From Streptomyces griseocarneus (lineage in GTDB: Bacteria; Actinomycetota; Actinomycetes; Streptomycetales; Streptomycetaceae): DNA of 64,000 nucleotides. Position 1 is the first letter of the stretch, and every line of letters begins with the position of its first letter. The translations under genes and the position numbers were made by a program. The notes beneath the pieces were generated by a model. It ran no database searches. It saw only the letters and a list, made by a program, of their open reading frames with translations, and had not been told where the DNA came from. The stretch covers positions 187,906-251,905 of the forward strand of contig NZ_BNBL01000006.1 in the NCBI RefSeq assembly GCF_014655595.1, in the 5' to 3' direction. This document shows positions 56,645 to 64,000 of this stretch, one piece after another.

Positions 56645-56689
56645 CCGGGTCGCCACGGCCAGGGTCGCTACGTCCCGGGTCGCTACGGC
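56645..56689. repeat. Three 15-bp tandem repeats downstream of purU
   Basis: CCGGGTCGCCACGGC, CAGGGTCGCTACGTC and CCGGGTCGCTACGGC follow without gaps, and a partial unit (CCGGGCC) comes after. They lie 35 bp past the purU stop, between two convergent genes. Confidence 0.8.
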
Positions 56690-56758
56690 CCGGGCCCCGC
56701 GCCCGGCGGCGGTGGCGCGCCGCGCGGCGGCGTGGACGGCCGCCGCCTCAGCGGAACG

Positions 56759-57880
56759 TCACATCCGCGACAGTGACGCCATCGCGTACAGGACGTCGCG
56801 CACGGCCTGCGCGTCACCGAGGGAGCCGGCCGCCGCCTCCTCCGGCGAAACGCGGCCCGCGGCCAGCCGGCAGAACTCGACGCCGTCCAGGGCCACATGG
56901 GCCACCTCTCCCTCGCGTGTGCCGACCGCCCCGGGGGAGTCGAGCGGGATGTACCAGTGGCCGCCGCCGCGGCCCTCGACCTCGAGGTGCAGCGCGCGGC
57001 CGGGCGCGCCGACCGCGACGAGGGTGCGGGGCGGCGGGGCCAGGCCCGCGCGGCGGCGGCCGGCGATGGCGAGGGGCAGCATGCGGGCCGCGAGGTCGAT
57101 CATGCGGTGCAGGTCGGGCGAGGCGGGCGGTTCGTACGGATAGTCGACCGCCTCCGCGACGTCCTCGGCGTGCACCCAGCACTCGAAGGCCCGCTCCAGG
57201 AACGCGTCGTGCAGCGGCAGGCCGAAGGGGCCGTACTCCACGGCCGTGTCGGCCACGCGGTCGCCGGCGAAGGACGCGGTGCGTATCAGCGCGCGGCCCT
57301 GGTCGCGCCAGGCGGAGTGGACCTCGCCGGACGTCGGCTCGCCGGCCTCGTCGGCGGCCCAGCGGGCCGCCGTGCGCTCGTCGGGCGTGCCGGGGCCCAG
57401 CGGGTCGGCCAGGCCGAGCGCGTCCGCCACGATGCCGTCCACCGCCGTCAGATGGCCGATGACCCCGGCCACCGTGACCTCGCGCTGGACGGACCGGCGG
57501 CCCTCGAACCATGCGAGCCGCACCGGCGCCCGCCATTCCGCCTCGCCGATGTCGTGCAGCAGCGCGTCGAGGCGGGCGGTCTCGGCCTCGTAGGGCACGG
57601 CCCAGCAGGGGACCGGGATCTTGGCGGGGCGGCGGCCGAGGGCGCCGGCCAGCACCCGGGAGCGCAGGGTGGGGTCGAGGTCGAGGCCGTCCTCGGGGTG
57701 CAGCAGGGCGACGGCGTCGCGCAGCCGGACGGCCTCCTCCGCGCAGGGGGCGCAGTCGGTGAGGTGTTCCTCGACGGCGGCGGTCTCCTCCGCGGAGCAG
57801 GCGGCCAGCGCCCACGCGCCGAGCAGCGACTTGAGCACGGGATGGGACGGCTGGGCATGGGGACCGGGTGCCGTGCTCAT
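56759..57880 (-). CDS. Anti-sigma factor with zinc-binding head and maleylpyruvate-isomerase-like domain
   Basis: The 373-aa protein begins MSTAPGPHAQPSHPVLKSLL. Residues 15-50 hold a ZAS-type motif, His39-x3-Cys43-x2-Cys46 (EEHLTDCAPCAEE), as in RsrA-like anti-sigma factors. After it comes a DinB/MDMPI-like mycothiol-dependent domain: LDALLHDIGEAEWRAPVRLA, VAGVIGHLTAVDGIVADALG, ECWVHAEDVAEAV. No membrane helix is visible, so it is cytosolic. The start overlaps the sigma-factor stop (ATGA), as expected for a sigma/anti-sigma pair. Mycothiol binding could couple sigma release to thiol redox state; this is inference from the fusion. Confidence 0.88.
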   Translation of the reverse strand: MSTAPGPHAQPSHPVLKSLLGAWALAACSAEETAAVEEHLTDCAPCAEEAVRLRDAVALLHPEDGLDLDPTLRSRVLAGALGRRPAKIPVPCWAVPYEAETARLDALLHDIGEAEWRAPVRLAWFEGRRSVQREVTVAGVIGHLTAVDGIVADALGLADPLGPGTPDERTAARWAADEAGEPTSGEVHSAWRDQGRALIRTASFAGDRVADTAVEYGPFGLPLHDAFLERAFECWVHAEDVAEAVDYPYEPPASPDLHRMIDLAARMLPLAIAGRRRAGLAPPPRTLVAVGAPGRALHLEVEGRGGGHWYIPLDSPGAVGTREGEVAHVALDGVEFCRLAAGRVSPEEAAAGSLGDAQAVRDVLYAMASLSRM

Positions 57881-58443
57881 CGCAGCGCCGCCCGGCCGCC
57901 GGGCGGCGAGGCCGCGCGGGGTCCGTCGTGGGCCGTGGACAGCAGCTGTAAGCCCAGCCGGAGTCTGCGCCTGGCCTCGTCGTCCGTGACGCCGAGGCGG
58001 GCGGCGGTCTGGCGGTAGTCCAGCCGCCGGAAGTAGGCGAGGTCCAGGGCGGCCCGCAGGGGCGCGGGCATGGAGGTGACGATGTAGTCGGCGCGGGCCG
58101 CGGCGGACGCGGCGCGCACCTTCTCCTCGATCTCGGCCGCCGGCCGCTCCCCGTCGTCGTGCGCGCGCCGCAGCCGGCTGACGGCGTGCCGGTGGGCGAG
58201 CCCGGCGATCCAGGAGCGCAGGGAGCCCTGGCGGGGGTCGTACTCGTCGGCGTGCTCCCAGGCGTGGGCGAAGACGTCGCGCGTGACGCGGTCGGCGCCG
58301 CCCTCGTCGCCCAGGACGCGGTGGGCGACGCCGTGCACGAGGGAGGCGAAGCGGTCGTAGAGCTCGCCGAGCGCGGCGGCCTCGCCGTGGGCGAGCCGCT
58401 GCTGCATCCTGCGGTCCCACCGCGGCGGTGCGTCGTTCGTCAT
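57877..58443 (-). CDS. ECF-type RNA polymerase sigma factor
   Basis: A 188-aa sigma factor starting MTNDAPPRWDRRMQQRLAHG. Region 2 covers about 20-90 (LGELYDRFASLVHGVAHRVL, VFAHAWEHADEYDPRQGSLR, with SWIAGLAHRHAVSRLRR). Region 4 covers about 125-175 (PAPLRAALDLAYFRRLDYRQ, TAARLGVTDDEARRRLRLGL). It is co-translated with the zinc-type anti-sigma factor, and its divergent neighbour encodes an anti-anti-sigma protein. This resembles the SigK-like ECF groups of actinomycetes. Confidence 0.9.
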   Translation of the reverse strand: MTNDAPPRWDRRMQQRLAHGEAAALGELYDRFASLVHGVAHRVLGDEGGADRVTRDVFAHAWEHADEYDPRQGSLRSWIAGLAHRHAVSRLRRAHDDGERPAAEIEEKVRAASAAARADYIVTSMPAPLRAALDLAYFRRLDYRQTAARLGVTDDEARRRLRLGLQLLSTAHDGPRAASPPGGRAALR

Positions 58444-58827
58444 GCCCGGCCCCCTCCGTACGTACTGCTGTACGCCCCTACCGCCGAATGTATCGGCCGG
58501 GTCCGACAGCGTACGAGCGTTGGGGCGAAACCCGGAAAGCCTGCCCAGGGCCTTTGCGGCGCATGGTATGGGAACCGTCACTCTGGGTCGATGCGTGCGA
58601 TCGGAGTCGATCGTACGTGCCCGAATGTGCCGATGTGTTATGCGGGTGTGACCGGATCTAGGAGGATTCGGCGTTCGAGCTGGGCATAGGCTCACCATGG
58701 GTCGGCTTGTACCGCGTCTGGGACCACGGTGTTTCACACGGCGCCCCACGGGGGAAGCGCCAGGCAGCCACACCGCGGAAGGGTCCATTCCATAGGAACG
58801 ACAGACCGAGTGAAGGGACTCGAGCGC
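58444..58827. promoter_or_regulatory. Divergent promoter region, sigma factor and STAS gene
   Basis: In this 384-bp gap I see no credible gene. It contains CGATC-GGAGT-CGATCG and CGTAC-GTACTGCT-GTACG inverted repeats, the latter about 20 bp from the sigma-factor start. The STAS gene's ribosome site GAAGGGA is at the right end. Sigma autoregulation from here is plausible. Confidence 0.45.
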
Positions 58828-59202
58828 GTGACGTTGAAGGTTTTGGAGCGCGAGCGGGGGGACTGGGCCGTGCTCCAGGTATCCGGCGAGATGGATCTGG
58901 TGACCTCGCCGGCCGTCCGGCAGCATGTGCACGACGCCGTCGCGGACGGCCGGCGGAGTCTGGTGCTCGACCTGGGGGAAGTGCGGTTCTGCGACTCCAG
59001 CGGGGTGGGGGTGCTGATCGCCGCCCGCCGCCTGATGCGCTCCTGCCAGGGCCGGCTGCGGCTGATCCTGCCCGCCCAGGGCGCGGTCGAGGGCTCGCAC
59101 GTCAACAGGGTGCTCGCGGCGCTGGGAGTGCGCCGGCTCTTCGAGGTCTACCCCGACCTCGACAGCGCGACCACGGAGGCCGCGGACCCGCTCTCGGCCT
59201 GA
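58828..59202 (+). CDS. STAS-domain anti-sigma factor antagonist
   Basis: A 124-aa protein. I choose GTG 58828 because GAAGGGA lies 8-10 nt upstream; GTG 58810 adds six residues. The STAS fold reads VLQVSGEMDLVTSPAVRQHV, SLVLDLGEVRFCDSSGVGVL, with the phospho-acceptor Ser in CDSSGVGVL (about residue 57). Such proteins release sigma factors by binding a kinase-type anti-sigma. The divergent pair has a zinc-type anti-sigma, so its partner may lie elsewhere. Confidence 0.92.
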   Translation: MTLKVLERERGDWAVLQVSGEMDLVTSPAVRQHVHDAVADGRRSLVLDLGEVRFCDSSGVGVLIAARRLMRSCQGRLRLILPAQGAVEGSHVNRVLAALGVRRLFEVYPDLDSATTEAADPLSA

Positions 59203-59239
59203 AGCCGCGGCCCCTCTCCCCGTCCGGCGCCCCGGGCCG

Positions 59240-60370
59240 CTACTCGCGCGGCAGGCGCGCCCGTACGACGAATCCGCCCTCCGGCGTGGCCCGGGCCTCC
59301 AGGGTGCCGCCCAGACTCTGCGCCCGCTCGCGCAGGCCCACCAGACCGTGGCCGCCGCCCGGCAGTTCCGGTGCGGGAACGGTCGAATCCGGCGGACCGT
59401 TGCGGATCTCCACCACCAGGGCGGCGTCGGTCTCCTCGGTGACCCGTACCGTCACCTTCGCCCCCGGCGCGTGCTTGCGCACGTTGGTCAGCGCCTCCTG
59501 GACCGTGCGGAAGGCCGCGCGCTCCACCGCCTCCGACCGCTCGGCCGCCGGGTCGCTGGCGTCCTCGAAGGCGACGTCCAGCGCGCTCAGCTCGATCAGC
59601 CGGGGCAGGTCCGCCAGGCGCGGCTGGGGGGTGAGTTCCTCGGTGTCGGCGCCGGCCGCGCGCAGGATGCCGACCATGTGGCGCAGCTCGTCGAGGGTGC
59701 GCACCGACAGCTCGCGGATGGTCCGGGCCCCGGCGCGGGCCTGGGTGTCCTCGGTGCTGATCTGCACCGCTCCGGCCTGCAGGCTGATCAGGCTGACCTG
59801 GTGGGCGACGACGTCGTGCATCTCGCGGGCGAGCCGGGCGCGTTCGGTGGCCAGGACGCGGTCGGCGAGCAGCCGGTCCTCGCGGGCGCGGCTGCGGGTC
59901 AGCTCGTCGAGGCGGTCGGCGAGCTCGCGCCGGGTGCGGGTGAGCAGGCCGAGGGCGATGGGGGTGGCCGCCACGACGAAGGCGTCGACGAGGTTGACGG
60001 CCGTCTGGCGGCGGTCGTCCAGGGCCAGGTCCGAGACGGGGTAGGGGATGAACTGCGCGGCCGCCATCAGCAGTCCCGTCGCCCCCAGCAGCCACCGGGC
60101 GGGCCGGCGGGCGGCCACCGTGTACAGGGCGATCATGGGCGCGAGCCAGATGAAGGTCAGGTACATCCCCGGCAGGGTGACCAGGAAGACGGTGGCGGGG
60201 AATCTTCGCCGCCACAGCAGCGCCACCGCCGCCAGCAGCGACAGTCCCAGGTCCCTCCCGGGGTCGACGCCGTTGACCAGCAGCGCGTCCGCCGCCGCGA
60301 ACAGCGCGGGCAGCGCGACGGGCGCCCAGGAGGGCAGCCAGGGGGGCAGGCCGGCGTGCCAGCCGCTCAT
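59240..60370 (-). CDS. Sensor histidine kinase (HisKA_3 type)
   Basis: A 376-aa kinase beginning MSGWHAGLPPWLPSWAPVAL. Four to six N-terminal helices (about 15-150) lead to the DHp helix LAREMHDVVAHQVSLISLQA (His about 190). The ATPase contains AFRTVQEALTNVRKHAPGA and PGGGHGLVGLRERAQSLGG. This layout is the common Streptomyces NarX-like family with a DUF-type membrane sensor. It overlaps the response regulator by 4 bp and is transcribed after it. Confidence 0.93.
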   Translation of the reverse strand: MSGWHAGLPPWLPSWAPVALPALFAAADALLVNGVDPGRDLGLSLLAAVALLWRRRFPATVFLVTLPGMYLTFIWLAPMIALYTVAARRPARWLLGATGLLMAAAQFIPYPVSDLALDDRRQTAVNLVDAFVVAATPIALGLLTRTRRELADRLDELTRSRAREDRLLADRVLATERARLAREMHDVVAHQVSLISLQAGAVQISTEDTQARAGARTIRELSVRTLDELRHMVGILRAAGADTEELTPQPRLADLPRLIELSALDVAFEDASDPAAERSEAVERAAFRTVQEALTNVRKHAPGAKVTVRVTEETDAALVVEIRNGPPDSTVPAPELPGGGHGLVGLRERAQSLGGTLEARATPEGGFVVRARLPRE

Positions 60371-61044
60371 CGTCCGCTCCTCTCGCCCCGCGACGCCCGC
60401 TGCGAGGCGACCAGGCCCGCGCGGTCGGCGACGATCGCCGCCTGGACGCGGTTGATCCCGCCCAGCTTGCCGAGCACGGCCCGGACGTGGTCCTTGACCG
60501 TGCTGGGCGCGAGCCCCATCCGCTCGGCGATCTGCGGGTTGGCCAGGCCGGCGCCCACCAGCGACAGCACCTCGCGCTCGCGCGGGGTCAGCGCCCGGAC
60601 CGCCTCGGCGGCCGTGGTCTCGGCCTCGGCGGCCAGATAGCCGCCGATGACCGCGCGGGTCACGCCGGGGTCGAGGACGCTGCCGCCGGCGGCGAGGGTG
60701 CGCACGGCCCGTACGAGCTGCTCCGGATCGGTGTCCTTGAGCAGGAAGCCGGCGGCGCCCCCGCGCAGCGCGGCGGCGAGGTACTCGTCGGCGTCGAAGG
60801 TGGTGAGCATGGCCACGGCGGGCGGGTGCGCCAGGCCGCGCAGGCCCCGCAGGACGGTCAGGCCGTCGACGTCGGGCATCCGGATGTCGAGGAGCACGAC
60901 GTCGGGCGCGCACCGCAGGACGGTGTCCACGGCCTCGCCGCCGCCGCAGTCCGCGACCACCTCGATGTCCGGGGCCGTGCCCAGGATCATCCGCAGCCCG
61001 GACCGGACGAGCTGTTCGTCGTCCACCACCGCAACACGGATCAC
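60367..61044 (-). CDS. NarL/LuxR-family response regulator
   Basis: A 225-aa protein beginning MIRVAVVDDEQLVRSGLRMI. The receiver has Asp-Asp at 8-9, the phospho-acceptor in PDVVLLDIRMPDVDG (Asp about 53), Thr in MLTTFD and Lys in GFLLKDTDP. The LuxR domain (about 150-210) reads LTPREREVLSLVGAGLANPQ and STVKDHVRAVLGKLGGIN. It is first in an operon with the kinase. No target gene is evident. Confidence 0.94.
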   Translation of the reverse strand: MIRVAVVDDEQLVRSGLRMILGTAPDIEVVADCGGGEAVDTVLRCAPDVVLLDIRMPDVDGLTVLRGLRGLAHPPAVAMLTTFDADEYLAAALRGGAAGFLLKDTDPEQLVRAVRTLAAGGSVLDPGVTRAVIGGYLAAEAETTAAEAVRALTPREREVLSLVGAGLANPQIAERMGLAPSTVKDHVRAVLGKLGGINRVQAAIVADRAGLVASQRASRGERSGR

Positions 61045-61235
61045 CGACCGCTACCTCTTCCCTGTTCCGCCGGGGGCCGCGACCGGCCCCTGGCCCCTCC
61101 AGCCTGCCGCACCGGCGGGGAAAAGCGGAGCTGAGTACTCCACCCATGGGCAGGGCAACCCCCGCCGACCGGCGGGGGTCGGCCGGGACTCACGGTGGAT
61201 TCCCTTCGGATGATCCGACCGGCAGAGTGCTGTCC

Positions 61236-62081
61236 ATGCTGCACCATGCGGGGGCCGGCCCCCGGACTCCGGCCCGAGCGCGGCGCGCCCGCGCGCTCGT
61301 GGCGGCCGGCGTCTGCACCGCCGCCCTCGCGACCGGCTGCGGCACCCCGTCGCAGGCCGCCGCGCCCCCCACACGCGGCGGCCTGTCCGTCTCCTACCAG
61401 GCCCCCCGCGACGGCGACGCCGACGAGCGCGCCTTCCTGCGCACGCGCGGGCTGCCGGAGAAGGTCGCGGAGGACGTGAACAAGGCCGTGCGGCTGCCCG
61501 CCCGGGTGGAGATCGTCGGACGCTCCTGCAAGAAGGACGAGACGCCCGAGTACGACCCGGAGAGCGGGCGGATCGCGCTCTGCTACGGCTTCATCGGCGA
61601 GGTCCGCTCGATGTTCGAGGCCGACGGCGACGCCGACCCGGTGGGGCGGACGGCCGGCGTCGTCACCGAGACGCTCTACCACGAGGCGGCCCACGCCCTC
61701 GTCGACAAGCTGAACCTGCCGTTCACCGGCCGCGAGGAGGACGTGGCCGACCAGTTCGCCGCGTACCGCCTGCTGCGGCAGGGCGCCGGCGGCCGGGCCG
61801 CGCTGCTGGCTGCCGCCGACAACTACGACCAGTACGCGCGCGAGAGCGACCCGGCGGACTCCGACCCCTCCGACGAGCACGCCCCCGACGCCGTCCGCAG
61901 CGCCAACTACCGCTGCTACCTGTACGGCTCCACGTCCCGGAAGGACCGGGCGAAGGAGCGCAGGAGGCTCGTCGACGGCAAGCGGCTCACCAAGGAGCGG
62001 GCCGAGCTGTGCGAAGAGGAGCACCGGAACCTGCGGCGCGGCTGGGAGCAGCTCCTCGCGCCGTACAAGACCGACCGCTGA
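61236..62081 (+). CDS. DUF4344 metallopeptidase-like lipoprotein
   Basis: A 281-aa protein from ATG 61236 (GTG 61227 possible). The basic N-terminus and hydrophobic stretch end at the lipobox ATGC (Cys about 35), so it is probably exported and lipid-anchored. The zinc-peptidase-like motif LYHEAAHALVDKLNLPFTG gives HExxH as HEAAH (about residue 150), with a downstream acidic helix EEDVADQFAAYRLL supplying a possible third ligand. The family is DUF4344, often annotated as metallopeptidase. Substrate unknown. Confidence 0.88.
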   Translation: MLHHAGAGPRTPARARRARALVAAGVCTAALATGCGTPSQAAAPPTRGGLSVSYQAPRDGDADERAFLRTRGLPEKVAEDVNKAVRLPARVEIVGRSCKKDETPEYDPESGRIALCYGFIGEVRSMFEADGDADPVGRTAGVVTETLYHEAAHALVDKLNLPFTGREEDVADQFAAYRLLRQGAGGRAALLAAADNYDQYARESDPADSDPSDEHAPDAVRSANYRCYLYGSTSRKDRAKERRRLVDGKRLTKERAELCEEEHRNLRRGWEQLLAPYKTDR

Positions 62082-62129
62082 CCGGCCCCCGTGAGGGGAG
62101 GGCCGGTCGGCGGTCCCACACGTCCGCGC

Positions 62130-63530
62130 CTACGGCCGCGGCCAGGGCGGCGGCGCCGTCGGCGCCGGGCCCAGCGTCGTGGTGCCGGGCGCGGCCCGGT
62201 GGCCCAGCCCCGTGCGGTAGGCGTCCAGGGCCGCCTCCGTACGTCCCGTGCGCCGCAGCAGGTCGCCCAGCAGCCTGCACAGGTCGGCGAGGTCGCCGGC
62301 GGCTCCCGTGCGCTCCAGCAGGGACAGGGCGGCGCAGTAGTGCTCCTCGGCGGCGTCGGTGTCGGCGCGCTCCTCGGCGATGAGCCCCAGCAGGCGGTGC
62401 GCGCCGCCCGCGTGCACCGCGCCGCGCTCGGCGCCCAGGGCGGTGGGGGACAGCAGCGGGCGCAGCAGCTCCTCCGCCTCGGCGGCCTTGCCCCGGCGCC
62501 GCAGCACGTCCGCCAGCTCCACCTCGACCTGCACGGTGAACAGGGCGGCGCGCTTGGACGCCAGCATGTCGCGGGCGGTGCGCAGCTCGGTCTCGGCCTT
62601 GCGCAGGTTGCCGTCCTGCGCGTGGACGTAGCCGCGCATCCAGTGGCAGTGGGCCAGTTCGGTCCGTATGTGCAGCTGCTGGTAGAGCTCCTGGGCCTTG
62701 GCCAGGGAGGCGTCGGCGTCGGCGATCCGGCCCTCGGCGATCAGCGTGCGGGCGACGCCGCGGTGCATGCCGGCGACGAGCGCGGGGTTGTCCACCTGGG
62801 GTGCGAGGGCGAGCGCCAGCTCCGCGGCGTGCGCGGCACGCGCGTGTGCCCCCATGTCCATGTAGGGGGCGATGGAGGCGGTGTAGAGCAGGAGCAGGGC
62901 GTCGGGGTCGTGCATGCCGGAGGCGTTCAGCTCGTCGACCGCGGTCTCCAGCAGGTAGCAGGCGTAGCGCAGTTCGCCGGCCAGGAGGTGGGCGGTGGCC
63001 CGCCCGCGCAGGGCCGGGACGCGGCGCGGCAGCGGCTGGCCGGCGAGCAGGGCCTCGGCCTCGGCGAAGAGGTCGCGCGCGTCGGTGAGGTCGCCGGTCT
63101 CCAGGGCGCAGTCGCCGAGCCCGAGGAGGGCGGTGAACCGCTCGCCCACGAGCTCCAGGGCCGCCGCCTCGTCGCGCAGGGTCCGGAAGAGCGCGGCGGC
63201 GTCCTCGGCGTCGCCGGTGGCCAGGGTGCGCCGGGCGTCGGTCAGCCGCAGCCGCAGCTCGGTGGCCAGGTGCGGGGGGCGGCCCGTGGCGAGCTCCTCC
63301 ACGGTGATCCCCAGGCGCCCCGCGAGGTGCCGCAGGGCGGTCTCGGAGGGGCGGACCCGGCCGGCCTCCAGGGTGGAGACGTAGGCGGCCGTGTAGGCGG
63401 GCTCCGCCAGCTGCTTCTGGGTCAGTCCCTTTTCGGTTCGCAGCCGCAGGACGCGGCGGCCGATGTCGGAGGGCTCGTCCGCCCGTATGCCGTGGGTGCT
63501 GTTCTCGGCCACTTCCGCCCCTCGGTACAT
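62130..63530 (-). CDS. XRE-family helix-turn-helix regulator with TPR repeats
   Basis: A 466-aa protein from ATG 63530; GTG 63512 has a better ribosome site (GAGGGG) and may be the true start. Residues about 23-85 are an XRE domain: IGRRVLRLRTEKGLTQKQLA, AAYVSTLEAGRVRPSETALR, LAGRLGITVEELATGRPPH. The rest is about nine TPR-like helical pairs (ARDLFAEAEALLAGQPLPRR, DDAAEEHYCAALSLLER-like). This is a common Streptomyces regulator layout in which TPRs bind peptides or partner proteins. It is divergent from the hydrolase at 63582. Confidence 0.9.
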   Translation of the reverse strand: MYRGAEVAENSTHGIRADEPSDIGRRVLRLRTEKGLTQKQLAEPAYTAAYVSTLEAGRVRPSETALRHLAGRLGITVEELATGRPPHLATELRLRLTDARRTLATGDAEDAAALFRTLRDEAAALELVGERFTALLGLGDCALETGDLTDARDLFAEAEALLAGQPLPRRVPALRGRATAHLLAGELRYACYLLETAVDELNASGMHDPDALLLLYTASIAPYMDMGAHARAAHAAELALALAPQVDNPALVAGMHRGVARTLIAEGRIADADASLAKAQELYQQLHIRTELAHCHWMRGYVHAQDGNLRKAETELRTARDMLASKRAALFTVQVEVELADVLRRRGKAAEAEELLRPLLSPTALGAERGAVHAGGAHRLLGLIAEERADTDAAEEHYCAALSLLERTGAAGDLADLCRLLGDLLRRTGRTEAALDAYRTGLGHRAAPGTTTLGPAPTAPPPWPRP

Positions 63531-63581
63531 TGCGCCGTGATTCAAGCCGTTGGGTAAATCTGCTTACGTGAGGATGTAACC

Positions 63582-64000
63582 GTGTCATCCGTGCCGAAGT
63601 TGCCCGGGGTCACCCGGGTGGGGGACCAGGCCGTCACCTTCCGCCAGCCGGGCCTCGTGCTGACCGACCGCTTCTTCGACGTCCCGCTCGACCACGCCGA
63701 CCCCGGCGGCGAGCGCATCCGCCTCTACGGCCGCGAGGTCGTCGCCGCCGGCCGCGCGCACGAGGAACTGCCCTGGCTGGTCTACCTGCAGGGCGGGCCC
63801 GGATTCCCCGCCGGGCGGCCCGTGGGCCGCGAGAACTGGCTCGACCGGGCCCTGGAGGAGTACCGCGTGCTGCTCCTCGACCAGCGCGGCACCGGCCGTT
63901 CCACGCCCGCCACCCGGCAGACGCTGCCGCTGTGCGGCACCCCGGAGCGCCAGGCCGACTACCTCGCCCGCTTCCGCGCCGACTCCATCGTCCGCGACTG
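63582..64000 (+). CDS. Alpha/beta hydrolase, proline-iminopeptidase-like, partial
   Basis: An open frame from GTG 63582 runs to the window edge (139 codons, no stop). It contains LPWLVYLQGGPGFPAGRP, the HGGP-type oxyanion motif of the S33 peptidases (here QGGPG), and YRVLLLDQRGTGRSTPAT, the typical D-Q-R-G-x-G-x-S. These define the prolyl aminopeptidase family. The nucleophile elbow lies beyond the window. It could share its promoter region with the divergent XRE-TPR regulator. Confidence 0.88.
   Translation, partial: MSSVPKLPGVTRVGDQAVTFRQPGLVLTDRFFDVPLDHADPGGERIRLYGREVVAAGRAHEELPWLVYLQGGPGFPAGRPVGRENWLDRALEEYRVLLLDQRGTGRSTPATRQTLPLCGTPERQADYLARFRADSIVRD

Noticed and set aside
58697..58795. 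Small ORF MGRLVPRLGPR... before the STAS gene
   Set aside because: The nearest purine-rich ribosome site is about 30 nt away and the peptide is basic with no similarity.

Overview
The window is a high-GC actinomycete chromosome segment, almost certainly Streptomyces. The evidence is strong third-position GC bias, many GTG and TTG starts, 4-bp ATGA/GTGA start-stop overlaps, futalosine-pathway menaquinone genes, and a DtxR-family regulator that closely matches the Streptomyces iron regulator DmdR1 as I remember it. Gene order (mqnD/mqnB, serC, carboxylase operon, citrate synthase, pdxH, SIS protein, dmdR1, purU, sigma/anti-sigma genes) looks like conserved core chromosome rather than a mobile island. 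I saw no tRNA, rRNA, insertion sequence, prophage or CRISPR array.

Layout. 1-2.5 kb: the 5' part of a siderophore permease behind a probable iron box, a HAD phosphatase, a small membrane protein and a cold-shock protein. 2.5-6 kb: leftward mqnD, mqnB, a DUF2771 lipoprotein and an MFS protein. 6-11.3 kb: a DUF3027 protein, a repeat-dense 660-bp gap, a 1075-aa sacsin/Hsp90-type ATPase and a DUF1059 protein. 11.3-18.4 kb: a P-type ATPase, a DUF2530 protein, a purine-type permease, a two-component pair and a CPBP protease. 18.6-25.7 kb: MarR+MFS, ThpR, an ArsP-like permease, an aldo-keto reductase, an SGNH hydrolase and TetR+hydrolase. 25.7-33.7 kb: a leftward acyl-CoA carboxylase/degradation operon (AtuA-like, carboxyltransferase, biotin carboxylase-BCCP, acyl-CoA dehydrogenase, enoyl-CoA hydratase, TetR) with a palindromic operator upstream. 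33.7-41.3 kb: an FAD/Fe-S dehydrogenase, serC, a secreted beta-propeller, citrate synthase and pdxH. 41.3-46.4 kb: a structured intergenic region, a PAS/GAF protein, a SIS protein, dmdR1 and a hydrolase-fold protein lacking its nucleophile. 46.4-52.8 kb: an FAD monooxygenase, an ABC exporter, a Prim-Pol protein and a TPR regulator. 53-64 kb: a Thr-motif scaffold membrane protein, purU, an anti-sigma/sigma pair with a divergent anti-anti-sigma factor, a second two-component system, a DUF4344 lipoprotein, an XRE-TPR regulator and the start of a proline-iminopeptidase-like hydrolase.

The most unusual content is non-coding or invades genes. (1) There are three copies of a long hairpin element with core ATTTGYGGGCCC...GGGCCCGTAAAT. 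Two lie in the 7.2-7.7 kb gap. The third lies in frame inside the biotin carboxylase gene, adding about 57 codons just before the conserved active-site Arg loop. (2) Short tandem repeats (15-20 bp units) lie at gene 3' ends; at four genes the repeat includes the stop codon. (3) A roughly 155-nt multi-helix region follows pdxH, flanked by overlapping short ORFs on both strands. (4) A membrane protein carries ten Thr-x-x-Leu/Met motifs that resemble FHA-domain docking sites. Each gene call rests on reading motifs and composition by eye; no database search was possible.
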